A DNA stretch of 64,000 bases from JANOBD01 sp031411495 (lineage in GTDB: Bacteria; Planctomycetota; Phycisphaerae; Tepidisphaerales; Tepidisphaeraceae), in contig JANOBD010000127.1 in assembly GCA_031411495.1 (NCBI GenBank), positions 62,001 to 126,000 of the forward strand. Reading direction: 5' to 3'. Made by a program: the position numbers and the translations under genes. Of this stretch, positions 36,122 through 45,360 are shown piece by piece (the first letter of the stretch is position 1; every line of letters begins with the position of its first letter). Below the pieces are notes generated by a model. It worked only from the letters and a program-made list of their open reading frames with translations. It searched no databases and had not been told where the DNA came from.

Positions 36122-38020
36122 TCAACGCGGTGACGATGTCGTACCGCGGGCGATGCGCGGCTTCGTTCTCACCGGCTGTAACGATTCTGGCGATTGAGTC
36201 GGCTCCTCGTTGAGGCCTTCGAGAATCGCGCTTAAGCGGGCAAGCTCCAGCGGCGTGCGCGGGCCGCGCGTCGCGATCGCGATGAGGGCCGGGTCGAACT
36301 TCGGCCGGCGGTCCATCGTTACCAGGCCGTTCGCTTCCTGGTACGTGTCCGTGAACTGCGTATAGCAGAAGCCGCCGAAGATTCTCACGCCGCGCACGGC
36401 CGCGAGCAGCTTGCAGTAGCGGCGGGCGAGGTCGGCGCCGCTGGTCGCGCGGCTGTAGCCCCAGGTCGCGTTCGTGTCGCTCGAGAGCGCGATGCCGCCG
36501 AACTCGGTGAGCAGGATCGGCTGGCCGGTGTAGACCGATTCGTCCAGCAGCAACACGCGCTGGCCCGGCCGCTCGGTGCGAAGGATCTCGGCGATGGATC
36601 GCTTCGTGTCGTCGTAGCGCGCTCCCAGTCGCTGCGGGTCATGATCGTAGTCGTGGATGTTGACGAGATCCGTCTGCGAAATCTCCCACCCGTCGTTGCT
36701 GATCACCGGACGACTCGCGTCGAGCGATTTCGTCAGATGGTAGAGCGAATCGACGAGCGCGCGTTGGTCCTCACGTATCGGCAGGTCCGGCGTCCCCCAA
36801 CTCTCGTTGACCGGCACCCACGCGATGATGCACGGGTGGCTCACGTCGCGCTCGATCGCCGCGGTCCACTGCGTTGTGATGCGTCGAACCGATTCGCCGC
36901 TGAATCGATACGGGCTGGGCATTTCTTCCCAGACGAAGAGGCCCATCGTGTCGGCGAAGTAGAGGAAGCGTTCCGACTCAATCTTCTGGTGCTTTCGCAC
37001 GCCGTTGAACCCCATCGATTTGACGAGTTCGATGTCGCGGATCATCGCGTCATCACCGGGTGGAGTGAGGCCGCTGTCGGTCCAGTAGCCTTGGTCGAGC
37101 AGCATGCGCAGCTCGATCGGCCGGCCGTTGAGCATGAAGCGATCGCGCAGCGTGCCGACCGAGCGCATCGCGAGGTAGCTGCGCACGTGGTCGATCGGCG
37201 CACCACCGGGATCGATGAGCGTGAGCGTCGCGTCGATTACCGTTGGACGCGAGGGGGACCAGAGGAGTTCATCGCGAACCGAGTCGATCCCGCCGTCGGG
37301 AAGGGTGATCGTCCGCGCGACTTCATTGCCGCTGATCAGGAAGGTGTCGTCCGCAAGGGTGCGGCCCTTGATCGACAACTCGACATGCAGTTTGTATCCG
37401 GTGGCAGCCGTGCGACCAAGGCGTGCATCGAGCGCGATCGAGAAGTCGCTTACGGATGGATTCCAGCGAATCGTTTTCAAATGGTCGGCCGGTACTGTCT
37501 CGACCCAGACGGATTGCCAGATTCCTGTCGTGCGCGGATACCAGATCGAATGTGCGTCGGGCAGCCAGTCCTGCTTGCCGCGCGGTTTGGCGAGGTCGTG
37601 CGGATCGTCTTCGCAGGCGACGACGATGGTCTGCTCGGCGTCGGCGACGAGGTAGTCCGTGATGTCAAAACTGAAACGCGTGTAGCCGCCTTCATGGGCG
37701 CCGACGAACTGGCCGTTGACCCAGACGCGGGTGTTGTAGTCCGCCGCTTCGAAGTGCAGGTGCGTGCGATGACCCTTGGGCGCTGCTGGCGCGGAGAAGG
37801 TTCGACGGTACCAGCACTCGCCGAGATATCCTTTGAGTCCGAGTCCGCTGGCGGGTGTCTCGGGTGCGAAGGGGACAAGAATGGTGCGGTCGATGGCGTC
37901 GGCGGAGGCGCCGATGCCGAACTGCCACTCGCCGTCGAGGTTGAGCCACCGGTCTCGAACCAACTGCGGCCGCGGGTAGCCATTTCGACCCGAAGAATCG
38001 TTAGAACTCAAAGTATGCAA
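36122..38020 (-). CDS. Glycoside hydrolase family 2 enzyme
   Basis: A 632-residue GH2 protein of the beta-galactosidase/glucuronidase/mannosidase group. The sugar-binding jelly roll (about 22-175) contains WYRRTF and ADYNTRVWVNG, an Ig-like domain follows (about 175-285), and the TIM barrel has acid/base Glu406 (VPVNESWG) and nucleophile Glu506 (ILLTEFGG). No signal peptide is seen, so it may be cytoplasmic. The frame starts at TTG 38020 directly after GGAGG, with no nearby in-frame ATG. An inverted repeat at 38041-38059 matches one upstream of the neighbouring ROK gene, suggesting control by that regulator. The exact substrate is undetermined. Confidence 0.9.
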   Translation of the reverse strand: MHTLSSNDSSGRNGYPRPQLVRDRWLNLDGEWQFGIGASADAIDRTILVPFAPETPASGLGLKGYLGECWYRRTFSAPAAPKGHRTHLHFEAADYNTRVWVNGQFVGAHEGGYTRFSFDITDYLVADAEQTIVVACEDDPHDLAKPRGKQDWLPDAHSIWYPRTTGIWQSVWVETVPADHLKTIRWNPSVSDFSIALDARLGRTAATGYKLHVELSIKGRTLADDTFLISGNEVARTITLPDGGIDSVRDELLWSPSRPTVIDATLTLIDPGGAPIDHVRSYLAMRSVGTLRDRFMLNGRPIELRMLLDQGYWTDSGLTPPGDDAMIRDIELVKSMGFNGVRKHQKIESERFLYFADTMGLFVWEEMPSPYRFSGESVRRITTQWTAAIERDVSHPCIIAWVPVNESWGTPDLPIREDQRALVDSLYHLTKSLDASRPVISNDGWEISQTDLVNIHDYDHDPQRLGARYDDTKRSIAEILRTERPGQRVLLLDESVYTGQPILLTEFGGIALSSDTNATWGYSRATSGADLARRYCKLLAAVRGVRIFGGFCYTQFTDTYQEANGLVTMDRRPKFDPALIAIATRGPRTPLELARLSAILEGLNEEPTQSPESLQPVRTKPRIARGTTSSPR

Positions 38021-38040
38021 CGCGCCTCCGACATTTCTTT

Positions 38041-38059
38041 AACTTAGCATAAAAAGTGC
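38041..38059. promoter_or_regulatory. Candidate ROK operator upstream of the GH2 gene
   Basis: AACTT (38041-38045), eight bases, then AAGTGC (38054-38059). This is the spacing of the palindrome before the ROK gene, and it sits 21-39 bases upstream of the GH2 start. Confidence 0.4.
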
Positions 38060-38106
38060 CAACGGCAATCCAATCTTGGTGCCAGCTCGAGCCTCGGGCG
38101 AGCGCG

Positions 38107-39276
38107 CTAGAGGGATGGGCCGATGGAGCCGGTGATGTGGTGGATGATGCTTGCAACGGCGCCGAGCCGGGTGTCGCCTTGCGCGCGGACGATCGAACAA
38201 TTCTCGGCCATCGGGCGAAGCGTTCGCGCGCGGATCATGTCGCGAAGGCGGTCAAATCCGTCCGGATCGGCGTCGAACATGCGCGAGCACAATAACACCG
38301 CCTGCGGATTAAACACGTTGATCGCAGCTGCGGCGCCGATGGCGAGGTAGTCGAAGGTTTCGTTCAACTCGCGGCGGACGTTCAGGATGCCTCTGCTCGC
38401 TTCGTCGATGATCTGCTCGATCGATTTGGGTTCGCCCACGCGTTGTGAGACGCGTTTCGCGAAGGCCTGATCGGTAGCGACGGTCTCGATGCAGCCACGG
38501 TTGCCGCAACCGCACTGCTGGCCGTGAATGTCGACAGTGATGTGTCCGAGTTCACCGGCCATACCATCTCGGCCGTGGAGCAGGCGGCCGTCCGCGACGA
38601 TCGATGTGCCGAACCCTTCGTACACGCCGATCATGACGAAATGCTGAAGCCCGCGCGCCGCCCCGTGCGACCATTCGGAGAGACACGTGCCGGTCGTTTC
38701 GTGGTACATCACCGCGTTGATGCCGGTGCGCTCGCGCAGGTCGGCGGAGAGCGATTTTCCGTCGGTGATATGCAGATTTGGGGAGAGGAGGATGCGTTGA
38801 TTGGCGAAATCGAGCTCGCCCGGCGTACTGATGCCGATGCCGATCGTCTGAACCGTTCCGGTCGCGAGTGATCGGACATGGCGCTCGAGCGAGGAGATCA
38901 AGCTGGCGTAGTTGTTTGGCGTTCTGAATTGGATGCAGGACGAGGAATCGATCGTTCCGTCGAGTCCGGCCGAGACGACCGACGTTTGGCGCGGGTCCAG
39001 CGCGATGCCGAGCACCTGAACGGACCGGGAGGCGACGCGATATACTTTGCCTGGTCTGCCAAGGTTTTTGGTCGTGTCGAACCCGACTTCTTCGACGAGG
39101 CCCGCCTCAAGTAGGCTGGCGACGGCCTTGTGAACGGTCGGCGCGGAGACCCCCAGCGTGCGAATGAGATCCGACCGCGACGCGCTGCCGGACCGCAGCA
39201 ACGTCTCAAAGATTGCCCGCTCATTGAGTTGGCGAAGGAGGCTGGGCTGCGGAGAAAGCTTTCTAAGCTGCGCCAT
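38107..39276 (-). CDS. ROK-family transcriptional repressor
   Basis: A 389-residue NagC/XylR-type regulator. An N-terminal winged helix-turn-helix (about 15-75, RSDLIRTLGVSAPTVHKAVASLLEAGLV) precedes a sugar-kinase-like ROK domain with the ROK signature AGELGHITVDIHGQQC and the zinc-binding CGCGNRGC. Such proteins derepress sugar-use genes when a sugar or sugar phosphate binds. ATG 39276 is preferred to TTG 39285; neither has a clear SD. The gene lies next to the GH2 gene and is divergent from a PEP-CTERM gene, the usual local-regulator arrangement. Confidence 0.92.
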   Translation of the reverse strand: MAQLRKLSPQPSLLRQLNERAIFETLLRSGSASRSDLIRTLGVSAPTVHKAVASLLEAGLVEEVGFDTTKNLGRPGKVYRVASRSVQVLGIALDPRQTSVVSAGLDGTIDSSSCIQFRTPNNYASLISSLERHVRSLATGTVQTIGIGISTPGELDFANQRILLSPNLHITDGKSLSADLRERTGINAVMYHETTGTCLSEWSHGAARGLQHFVMIGVYEGFGTSIVADGRLLHGRDGMAGELGHITVDIHGQQCGCGNRGCIETVATDQAFAKRVSQRVGEPKSIEQIIDEASRGILNVRRELNETFDYLAIGAAAAINVFNPQAVLLCSRMFDADPDGFDRLRDMIRARTLRPMAENCSIVRAQGDTRLGAVASIIHHITGSIGPSL

Positions 39277-39309
39277 TGGCGGCAATCGTATCAGGGGCTT
39301 GGGGAAAGA

Positions 39310-39329
39310 GCACTTTCTTCTCGAAGTGC
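39310..39329. promoter_or_regulatory. Candidate autoregulatory operator of the ROK gene
   Basis: A perfect inverted repeat, GCACTT (39310-39315), eight bases, AAGTGC (39324-39329), 34-53 bases upstream of the ROK start. Confidence 0.45.
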
Positions 39330-39415
39330 ACCCATCGAAACAAATGCGGTGCTCCGGCGTGCATCCTCCCCGAGCAATTCAGCCACTAAATCGAAAAACG
39401 GTGACAAAGATCAGA

Positions 39416-39463
39416 TTGACGTGCCCTCAGAAATGGTATTATTGAAGTAACACTTAAGAAGTG
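39416..39463 (+). promoter_or_regulatory. Candidate promoter and operator of the first PEP-CTERM gene
   Basis: TTGACG (39416-39421) is followed after 15-17 bases by TATTAT/TTATTG (39437-39444). Just downstream is the palindrome CACTTAAGAAGTG (39451-39463), with the same half-sites as the ROK operator but a 3-base spacer. Confidence 0.4.
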
Positions 39464-39520
39464 GGTGCCAGGCGGCTCATCCCATATAGTGTTCACATCT
39501 TTTTTGAGAGGAGAGAGACA

Positions 39521-40351
39521 ATGCGGAATTGGATTCTTTGTGCGGCAGTCGTCGTTTCATCGGCGTCAGCGGCGATGGCGGCATCGGGATTTTCGCTCGA
39601 TTTCAACGGCGGACCAGGCTCAACGCTCGCAGCCACCGGCTTCCAAAGCGTTTACAGTATCGATCCCACCGGCTTCGACGTGGGCGGCGGCAACCTCACC
39701 ATCCGAACGCAACCTGGCGACACGTTCGGCAACTACGAGAACGACCCCGACTCCGCCAAAAACATGTTCTACAACACCGTCGATGTCGGGGCGCAGACGA
39801 TCGCCACCGCCAAGGTCAATGTCAGCGGCCTGAACGTGAACTTCCATGGCGGCGGCATCTGGATGGGAACCGACCAAGACCATTACGTCCGCCTTGGCGT
39901 TTTCCACAACAGCTTCCTGTCCAGCGGTCCCGTCGGCGTCGAGTTGCTTCGCGAAAATCAAGATCGCTGGGGCGGCGCCACGCCGCCGGGGCAGGGCGAT
40001 GACATCGTCGGCATCGGCACGCCCGTCGGTGCGGCGAACATCGCTCGAGACGTCCTCTTGCGCATCACGCGCAACGGGAACAATGTCGTCGGCGAATACA
40101 GCCTCGATAACGGCGGGACGTTCCTTCCGGCCGGCGCGATTGGCGGTTTGGCGCTGCCTGGTGATCCACAAGGGCTCGGCAGCAACACGATCGAAGCGCC
40201 TGGCACCTTCAAAGTCGGCGTTTACGCATTCGGCGGGCCCGATGGCGCTGCGCCGGGCGTGTTCTCATTCGATTCGCTGGTGGTGACGCCTGAACCGACG
40301 TCGCTGGCGGCATTAACGCTTTCGAGCGTCCTGTTGCGTCGCCGCCGCTGA
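39521..40351 (+). CDS. PEP-CTERM protein with DUF1349/LamG-like domain
   Basis: A 276-residue exported protein. A signal peptide spans about 1-21 (ending SAAMAAS). The body is a single beta-sandwich-type domain with FGNYENDPDSAKNMFY and FHGGGIWMGTDQDHYVRLGV, recalling DUF1349/concanavalin-like domains of GH43 enzymes. The C-terminus is TPEPTSLAALTLSSVLLRRRR, a PEP-CTERM sorting tail processed by exosortase in other bacteria. GAGAGGAG precedes ATG 39521. The same domain recurs in the protein at 41559. It lies divergent to the ROK regulator. Confidence 0.85.
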   Translation: MRNWILCAAVVVSSASAAMAASGFSLDFNGGPGSTLAATGFQSVYSIDPTGFDVGGGNLTIRTQPGDTFGNYENDPDSAKNMFYNTVDVGAQTIATAKVNVSGLNVNFHGGGIWMGTDQDHYVRLGVFHNSFLSSGPVGVELLRENQDRWGGATPPGQGDDIVGIGTPVGAANIARDVLLRITRNGNNVVGEYSLDNGGTFLPAGAIGGLALPGDPQGLGSNTIEAPGTFKVGVYAFGGPDGAAPGVFSFDSLVVTPEPTSLAALTLSSVLLRRRR

Positions 40352-40377
40352 CCTACGACCCTCTGCCGATGTTTTTC

Positions 40378-40420
40378 CAGCCGGCGACCGCTGCGCGCGA
40401 GATGTAGCGGACGCCGGCTG
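40378..40420 (+). terminator. Hairpin after the PEP-CTERM gene
   Basis: A 15-bp stem with one mismatch (40378-40392 with 40406-40420) closes a 13-nt loop. Only a short T-run (ATTT) follows, so termination may be weak. Confidence 0.5.
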
Positions 40421-40577
40421 ATTTGCCATTGGATCGGGCACGATATGGGCCGGTTGGGAAAAACCGGATTGACAACGCGGCCGAAGGAAGGGACAATTTC
40501 AACGTTGTTTAAGAATGTCGCCGGCGTTGGCGGATGCCGGCGGTCACTACAATTCCTGACCAATGCGGAGGTCATCC

Positions 40578-41501
40578 ATGTCCCGGCTCCCCAAGCGATC
40601 CTGTCCGACCGGGTTCACGCTCGTCGAACTTCTCGTCGTGATCGGTATCATCGCGCTCCTAATCAGCGTTCTGCTCCCGGCACTCAACAGTGCACGCCGC
40701 GCGGCCAACACCACCAAATGCCTCAGCAACCTGCGCCAGTTCGGCACGGCGCAGATGATGTTCGCCCAGGACCATCACGGCTACGCGATCAAGGCGTTCT
40801 TCAACGACTCCCCGCGCGGACTCGACAAGAGTGAAGACTGGGGTTTCCGAGATGCGTTCTCCGATCCGGCCGCCCAAGGCTACGGCTGGGATTCGGTCAT
40901 CTATTACAAGAAGTACATCCAGGGCAAAGACGTCTTTCGCTGCCCGGCGGATACATCCGACTTTGTTCGCGGCTCGACCTACAGCCCGAATAACACGCTC
41001 GACGACTTTCCCGGTTCCTACCGGCTCAACGCGAGCAACAATCCCCGATCGTTGGCCTCCGTCGGCTCGGTCGGGCAGTATCACTACGCTTACAAGATCG
41101 CCCGCGTGAAGCAGTCGTCGCGATCGATCCTATTCACCGACGGCAAGCCCAGCGGATTCCACCACCTGGCCACGTGGGAAACGCTGGGCGAGGGACAGTT
41201 CGGCCGGCCCGACCAGACCGACCAGTTCGGCCAACCGCTCACGAACATCGAGTTCCGTCACTCCAGCCAGAAGATGGCATCCAAGGACCGTGTGGTGAAC
41301 GCGGCGTTCCTCGACGGACATGCCGAGACGCTTCGGCTCGACGACTCGCTCAAAGACCTCGGCCCGCTCTTCGCGAGCCAGAGCGGCGGCGGCGTGGGCG
41401 GATTTGGCGGCGGAGGCGAAAAAGTCCGCCAGACCATGTGGCACACCTACTATGAAACCGGACCGGGCCTTGATCCGAACTGGGATCGTCCGGCGCAATG
41501 A
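40578..41501 (+). CDS. Pseudopilin-like protein with H-x9-DG motif
   Basis: A 307-residue planctomycete pseudopilin-like protein. A prepilin peptidase site, G|FTLVELLVV with Glu5 of the mature protein, precedes one hydrophobic helix (IGIIALLISVLLPAL). The globular part ends with NAAFLDGHAETLRL, the H-x9-DG-type element typical of the many DUF1559-like proteins in this phylum, and a Gly-rich tail. The start at 40578 is chosen because GGAGG precedes it by six bases; an ATG at 40563 lacks SD. It lies between two genes sharing the DUF1349-like domain. Confidence 0.88.
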   Translation: MSRLPKRSCPTGFTLVELLVVIGIIALLISVLLPALNSARRAANTTKCLSNLRQFGTAQMMFAQDHHGYAIKAFFNDSPRGLDKSEDWGFRDAFSDPAAQGYGWDSVIYYKKYIQGKDVFRCPADTSDFVRGSTYSPNNTLDDFPGSYRLNASNNPRSLASVGSVGQYHYAYKIARVKQSSRSILFTDGKPSGFHHLATWETLGEGQFGRPDQTDQFGQPLTNIEFRHSSQKMASKDRVVNAAFLDGHAETLRLDDSLKDLGPLFASQSGGGVGGFGGGGEKVRQTMWHTYYETGPGLDPNWDRPAQ

Positions 41502-41558
41502 TGGCGGAACCATTCAATCGTTATCGACTTTCATGAACTCGTTTCTCGGGAGGAGAAA

Positions 41559-43604
41559 ATGGCAGTGAACAAGACATCAGCACTCGTACGTACGGTGGTC
41601 GTTGCCAGCGCGATTGCCGCGCTCGCGCCGGCCGCACTGGCCCAGGTATCGTCGCTCAATCTCGACTTCAACGGGAGCGGCGGCGGATTCAACAACACCG
41701 GCTTCGATGCCGCGTACAACCCGGATACCTCCGGCTTCAACCTGAACGTCGGCGGCAACGGCAAGCTGGGCATCCTCACGCAGAATGGCGACATCTTCGG
41801 CAACTACGAAAACGATCCCGACACCGCCAAAAATGTCTTCTACTCCAGCATGAACGTCAGCGACCGCACCGTCGCCGATGTGCATGTCAACGCGCTCAAT
41901 ATCAATTCAAACTTCCATGGCGGCGGCATCTGGATGGGGACCGATGAGGACCATTACATCCGGCTCGGCATCATCAATAACAGCTTTGTCGATGGCGGGC
42001 CCGTGTCGATCGAAGCGCTGCGCGAAAACGAAGATCGCTGGACGACGAATGGAACCTATCCCAACCGTCCCGGCTTCGATATCGAAAGCCGATACCTTGG
42101 CGTGAGCGCGCAAACCACGCCCACCAGCGGCGGCGCTGCCACCGGCCGCGACCTGAGCAACACCATCCTCCGCATCATCCGCGATCACACCGCGGTCGCG
42201 TGCTATGTCAGCACCGACGGCGGCACGAGCTTCACCCGTCTCGGCGGCGACACCTACAGCTTCAACTCCTTCGCCATCGATGCCACCACCCTGCGCGTCG
42301 ATAACCGCACCGTTGCCAACCCGAACAATCCCGATACGACCTCATCGACTGTCGAAGGCGGATTCAAAGTCGGCGTCTACGCGTTCGGCGGCGGCGCGAG
42401 CGGGGCCGTGCTTCAGTTCGATTCGCTCAGCGCCATCACCGGCACGCCCACCTACACCGGCCCGGCCAGCGGCTCGTGGACGGACAATGCCAACTGGAAT
42501 AACAACAACGGCATCGGCGCGCCGACCAACATCGAATCGACCGCCGTCTTGCCCAGTTCCGCTTCGGCGCGAACACTCGATGTGCCCAGCAACATCGTCC
42601 TCACCAACCTCCGCTTCGACAGCGCGGCCGGCACGACCATCAGCGGCACCGGCCAGGTGACCTTTGACTGGTTCTACTACGCCGCCCATCCCGACTATTA
42701 CAACACCGGCCCGGGCACCGTGAGTGTGACGGCTGGCGCACACACCATTTCCGCGCCGACCGTGCTTGCTCACCTTCATCAATTCGACATAGCGGCCGGC
42801 AGTTCTTTGTCGCTCACCAACCTGCTCGCCTCGCCGTTTGATTCGCTGAATCCGACGAACAACCAGGACGCCGGCGTACGCAAGATGGGCGCGGGCACGC
42901 TGCGGGTGAATCGCCTGCAGACCAACCAGGTCGACGTGCAGGCAGGCACGCTGCAGCTCATCGCCGGCGGCGGTTCGAACGTGAGCAAGGTCAAGACGGT
43001 CGCCGTCGCGACCGGCGCCGGCTCCACCGCCAAGTTCGACATCACCGACAATGCGATGGTGATCGACTACGACGGCGCAACCAGCCCGCTGGCGGGCGTT
43101 GGCGCGCTGATCAAGTCGGGCTATGGCACCGGCAACTGGGGCGGGCCGGGCATCACCTCCAGCACCGCCGCGACGGCGAGTTCGCGGGCGATCGGCTACG
43201 CGGAAGCGTCCGGCCTGACGACGGTTCCCGCACTCTTCGGAACGGTCGACGCCACCGCCGTCCTCGTACGCTACACGTACAAAGGCGACACCGATCTCAA
43301 CGGCATCGTCAACTTCGACGACCTCCTCAAGCTGGCCCAAAGCTACGGCGCGAGTGGAAAGTCCTGGGTGAACGGCGATGCGAATTATGACGGAACCGTG
43401 AACTTCGACGATCTGCTGTCTCTCGCGCAGAACTATGGCCTTGGCGCGCTGATCAACACGACGCTCAGCGGATCTCAGATGTCGGCCCTCGGCGCGGATT
43501 TCGGCGGGCAATGGGCCCTGGCGCGTTCGCTCGTGCCGGAGCCGACGGGTCTGGCGGCGATCGCCATGCTGGCGGGTGTCGCCCGGCGCCGTCGGGCTGA
43601 ATGA
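41559..43604 (+). CDS. DUF1349-like, dockerin and PEP-CTERM protein
   Basis: A 681-residue exported protein with SD GGGAGGAG before ATG 41559 and a signal peptide ending near ALAQ. Residues about 28-290 match the domain of the protein at 39521 (FGNYENDPDTAKNVFY, FHGGGIWMGTDEDHYIRLG). The middle (about 290-560) is an autotransporter-like beta-helix (GSWTDNANWNNNNG, then RKMGAGTLRVNRLQTNQVDV). A dockerin pair follows (VNFDDLLKLAQSYG and VNFDDLLSLAQNYG), and the protein ends in PEPTGLAAIAMLAGVARRRR. Carrying both a dockerin and a PEP-CTERM tail is unusual. It may bind polysaccharide at the cell surface. Confidence 0.88.
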   Translation: MAVNKTSALVRTVVVASAIAALAPAALAQVSSLNLDFNGSGGGFNNTGFDAAYNPDTSGFNLNVGGNGKLGILTQNGDIFGNYENDPDTAKNVFYSSMNVSDRTVADVHVNALNINSNFHGGGIWMGTDEDHYIRLGIINNSFVDGGPVSIEALRENEDRWTTNGTYPNRPGFDIESRYLGVSAQTTPTSGGAATGRDLSNTILRIIRDHTAVACYVSTDGGTSFTRLGGDTYSFNSFAIDATTLRVDNRTVANPNNPDTTSSTVEGGFKVGVYAFGGGASGAVLQFDSLSAITGTPTYTGPASGSWTDNANWNNNNGIGAPTNIESTAVLPSSASARTLDVPSNIVLTNLRFDSAAGTTISGTGQVTFDWFYYAAHPDYYNTGPGTVSVTAGAHTISAPTVLAHLHQFDIAAGSSLSLTNLLASPFDSLNPTNNQDAGVRKMGAGTLRVNRLQTNQVDVQAGTLQLIAGGGSNVSKVKTVAVATGAGSTAKFDITDNAMVIDYDGATSPLAGVGALIKSGYGTGNWGGPGITSSTAATASSRAIGYAEASGLTTVPALFGTVDATAVLVRYTYKGDTDLNGIVNFDDLLKLAQSYGASGKSWVNGDANYDGTVNFDDLLSLAQNYGLGALINTTLSGSQMSALGADFGGQWALARSLVPEPTGLAAIAMLAGVARRRRAE

Positions 43605-43634
43605 GTTTCATGAAGTTTTTTGATCGAACCTCGC

Positions 43635-43679
43635 GTCGTCGGCGTATCCTCTATGTAGGTGCGCCGACGACTCGTTTTT
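43635..43679 (+). terminator. Rho-independent terminator
   Basis: A perfect 10-bp stem (43635-43644 with 43662-43671) is followed by TCGTTTTT and separates the dockerin protein gene from the GH43 gene. Confidence 0.8.
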
Positions 43680-43713
43680 GTGCGCCGGGGCGATTCAACA
43701 CCGCGGAAACAAC

Positions 43714-45246
43714 ATGCAGAAACACTCCGGACGAACATTGAAGCAGGCCGGCCACATCGAGTCGCTTGAAGGGCGAACGATGCTCGCGGCGACCGGCGCA
43801 GTTTACGGCCAATATTACGACCGCGAGGACTTCAAGAACCTGAGCTTCACACGAAACGACCCGGCGATCGCATTCGACTGGGGCGTCCGCGCGCCGCTCA
43901 CGCGCATGTCGCCTACGTCGTTCTCCGTCCGGTGGATCGGGCAGCTCCGTGCCGGCGAAGCCGGAACCTACGCGTTCAAGCTCGATGCGGATGGAACCGT
44001 CGCGCTGCGCATCCGCGGCCAGTCGGTCGCGCTCACGACACAAACGGACGGCATGCGCATCGGCACGATTCCGTTGCCGGCCAATCAGGTGGTGGATGTG
44101 CAACTCGACTACGCGCACCTCACGGGCGCTTCGCGCGTCGCGCTCACTTGGATGCCGCCGGGGCAGGCGAGTTTCGGCGCGATACCGCCCGACCAGCTCA
44201 TCAACACGTTCGCGCCGGCGCCGGCGGCGTTCGCCAATCCGATCGACGATGCCGGGCAAGACCCGTGGGTGGTGCAATGGCATGACGAATATATCTACGT
44301 CTGGTCGGACGGGGGCCGGATCCTGGGGTCGCGTTCTTCGCGCCTGCAGGACATCGGCACCTCGCCGGGCGTCGTGTTGTACACGCCACCGACCGGCACG
44401 CAGTATTCACAGCAGGTCTGGGCGCCGGAACTGCACCGGCTCGACAACAAGTGGTACCTCTACTTCGCGGCGTCGGATGGGAACAACGCCAATCACCGCA
44501 TGTACGTCGCGACACGCAACGCCGATGATCCGCTCGCCGGCTACAGCTTTGTCGGGAAGCTTGCAGCGACGACCGACCGCTGGGCGATCGACGGAACCGT
44601 CGTTTCGATCGCTTCCAATCGCTACTTCGTCTGGTCGGGATGGCCTGGCTCGACCGACGGCGAACAAGACCTCTACATCGCGCGGATGAGCAGCCCGACA
44701 ACCATCTCCGGCGACCGCGTGCGCATCGCCGCGCCGACCCTGTCGTGGGAACGCAACGGCCTCCCGATCAACGAAGGGCCAGAAGCGCTGCAACACGGTA
44801 ACACGACGCAGATCATCTTCTCGGCGAGCGGATACTGGACCAACGAATACTCGCTCGGGCAGATCACGCTCACGGGCAGCGACCCGATGCTGACCAGTTC
44901 GTGGACTAAGACGCCGATGCCGGTGTTCACGCAGGGAAATGGCATCGTCGGCGTCGGCCACGCATCGTTCGTCAAGTCGCCCGACCAGACTCAGGACTGG
45001 ATCGTCTATCACGCGCACAAGTTCGCTGGCAGCTTCAACGACGATCGCGTCGTGCGGATGCAGCCGTTCACGTTCAGCGGCGACGCGCCGATCTTCGGTT
45101 CGCCGGTCGCGGGCGACTGGACGTTGGTCGAACCGAGCGGCACTCCGACGCTTTACACCCTCCCGAGCGGTTTCGCGTTTGTGGATCCGAATGAGCGGTA
45201 TGCCCGGCGGCGGCTTTCAATTCGCGAAACGTTGATCCAGTTCTAA
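43714..45246 (+). CDS. PA14-GH43 glycoside hydrolase
   Basis: A 510-residue exported enzyme. The planctomycete motif SLEGRTMLA (17-25) replaces a typical signal peptide. A PA14-like sugar-binding domain (about 29-150) includes RWIGQLRAGEAGTYAFKLDADG. The five-bladed propeller of GH43 follows, with Asp183 as likely base (GQDPWV), Asp293 (WAIDGTVV) and Glu354 as likely acid (INEGPEAL). Family members are arabinofuranosidases, arabinanases and xylosidases. The GTG at 43678 is an alternative start; ATG 43714 places the motif near the N-terminus. It stands downstream of the DUF1349-like genes, a domain often fused to GH43. Confidence 0.85.
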   Translation: MQKHSGRTLKQAGHIESLEGRTMLAATGAVYGQYYDREDFKNLSFTRNDPAIAFDWGVRAPLTRMSPTSFSVRWIGQLRAGEAGTYAFKLDADGTVALRIRGQSVALTTQTDGMRIGTIPLPANQVVDVQLDYAHLTGASRVALTWMPPGQASFGAIPPDQLINTFAPAPAAFANPIDDAGQDPWVVQWHDEYIYVWSDGGRILGSRSSRLQDIGTSPGVVLYTPPTGTQYSQQVWAPELHRLDNKWYLYFAASDGNNANHRMYVATRNADDPLAGYSFVGKLAATTDRWAIDGTVVSIASNRYFVWSGWPGSTDGEQDLYIARMSSPTTISGDRVRIAAPTLSWERNGLPINEGPEALQHGNTTQIIFSASGYWTNEYSLGQITLTGSDPMLTSSWTKTPMPVFTQGNGIVGVGHASFVKSPDQTQDWIVYHAHKFAGSFNDDRVVRMQPFTFSGDAPIFGSPVAGDWTLVEPSGTPTLYTLPSGFAFVDPNERYARRRLSIRETLIQF

Positions 45247-45292
45247 CTGTCTTGTGTCTCACGCCGTGCGTAACCGCGAACATTGCATCGGC

Positions 45293-45321
45293 GCGGCTCC
45301 TCCACGCGGAGCCGCTTTTTC
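45293..45321 (+). terminator. Rho-independent terminator after the GH43 gene
   Basis: A perfect 8-bp stem (45293-45300 with 45308-45315) is followed directly by TTTTT. Confidence 0.9.
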
Positions 45322-45360
45322 TGTTGAGAGTGGGATGAGTCAGACGTACAAGCGTCGCGT

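Noticed and set aside
42342..43511. 389-codon antisense open frame opposite the dockerin/PEP-CTERM gene
   Set aside because: No SD and no domain; it is explained by codon bias of the sense gene.
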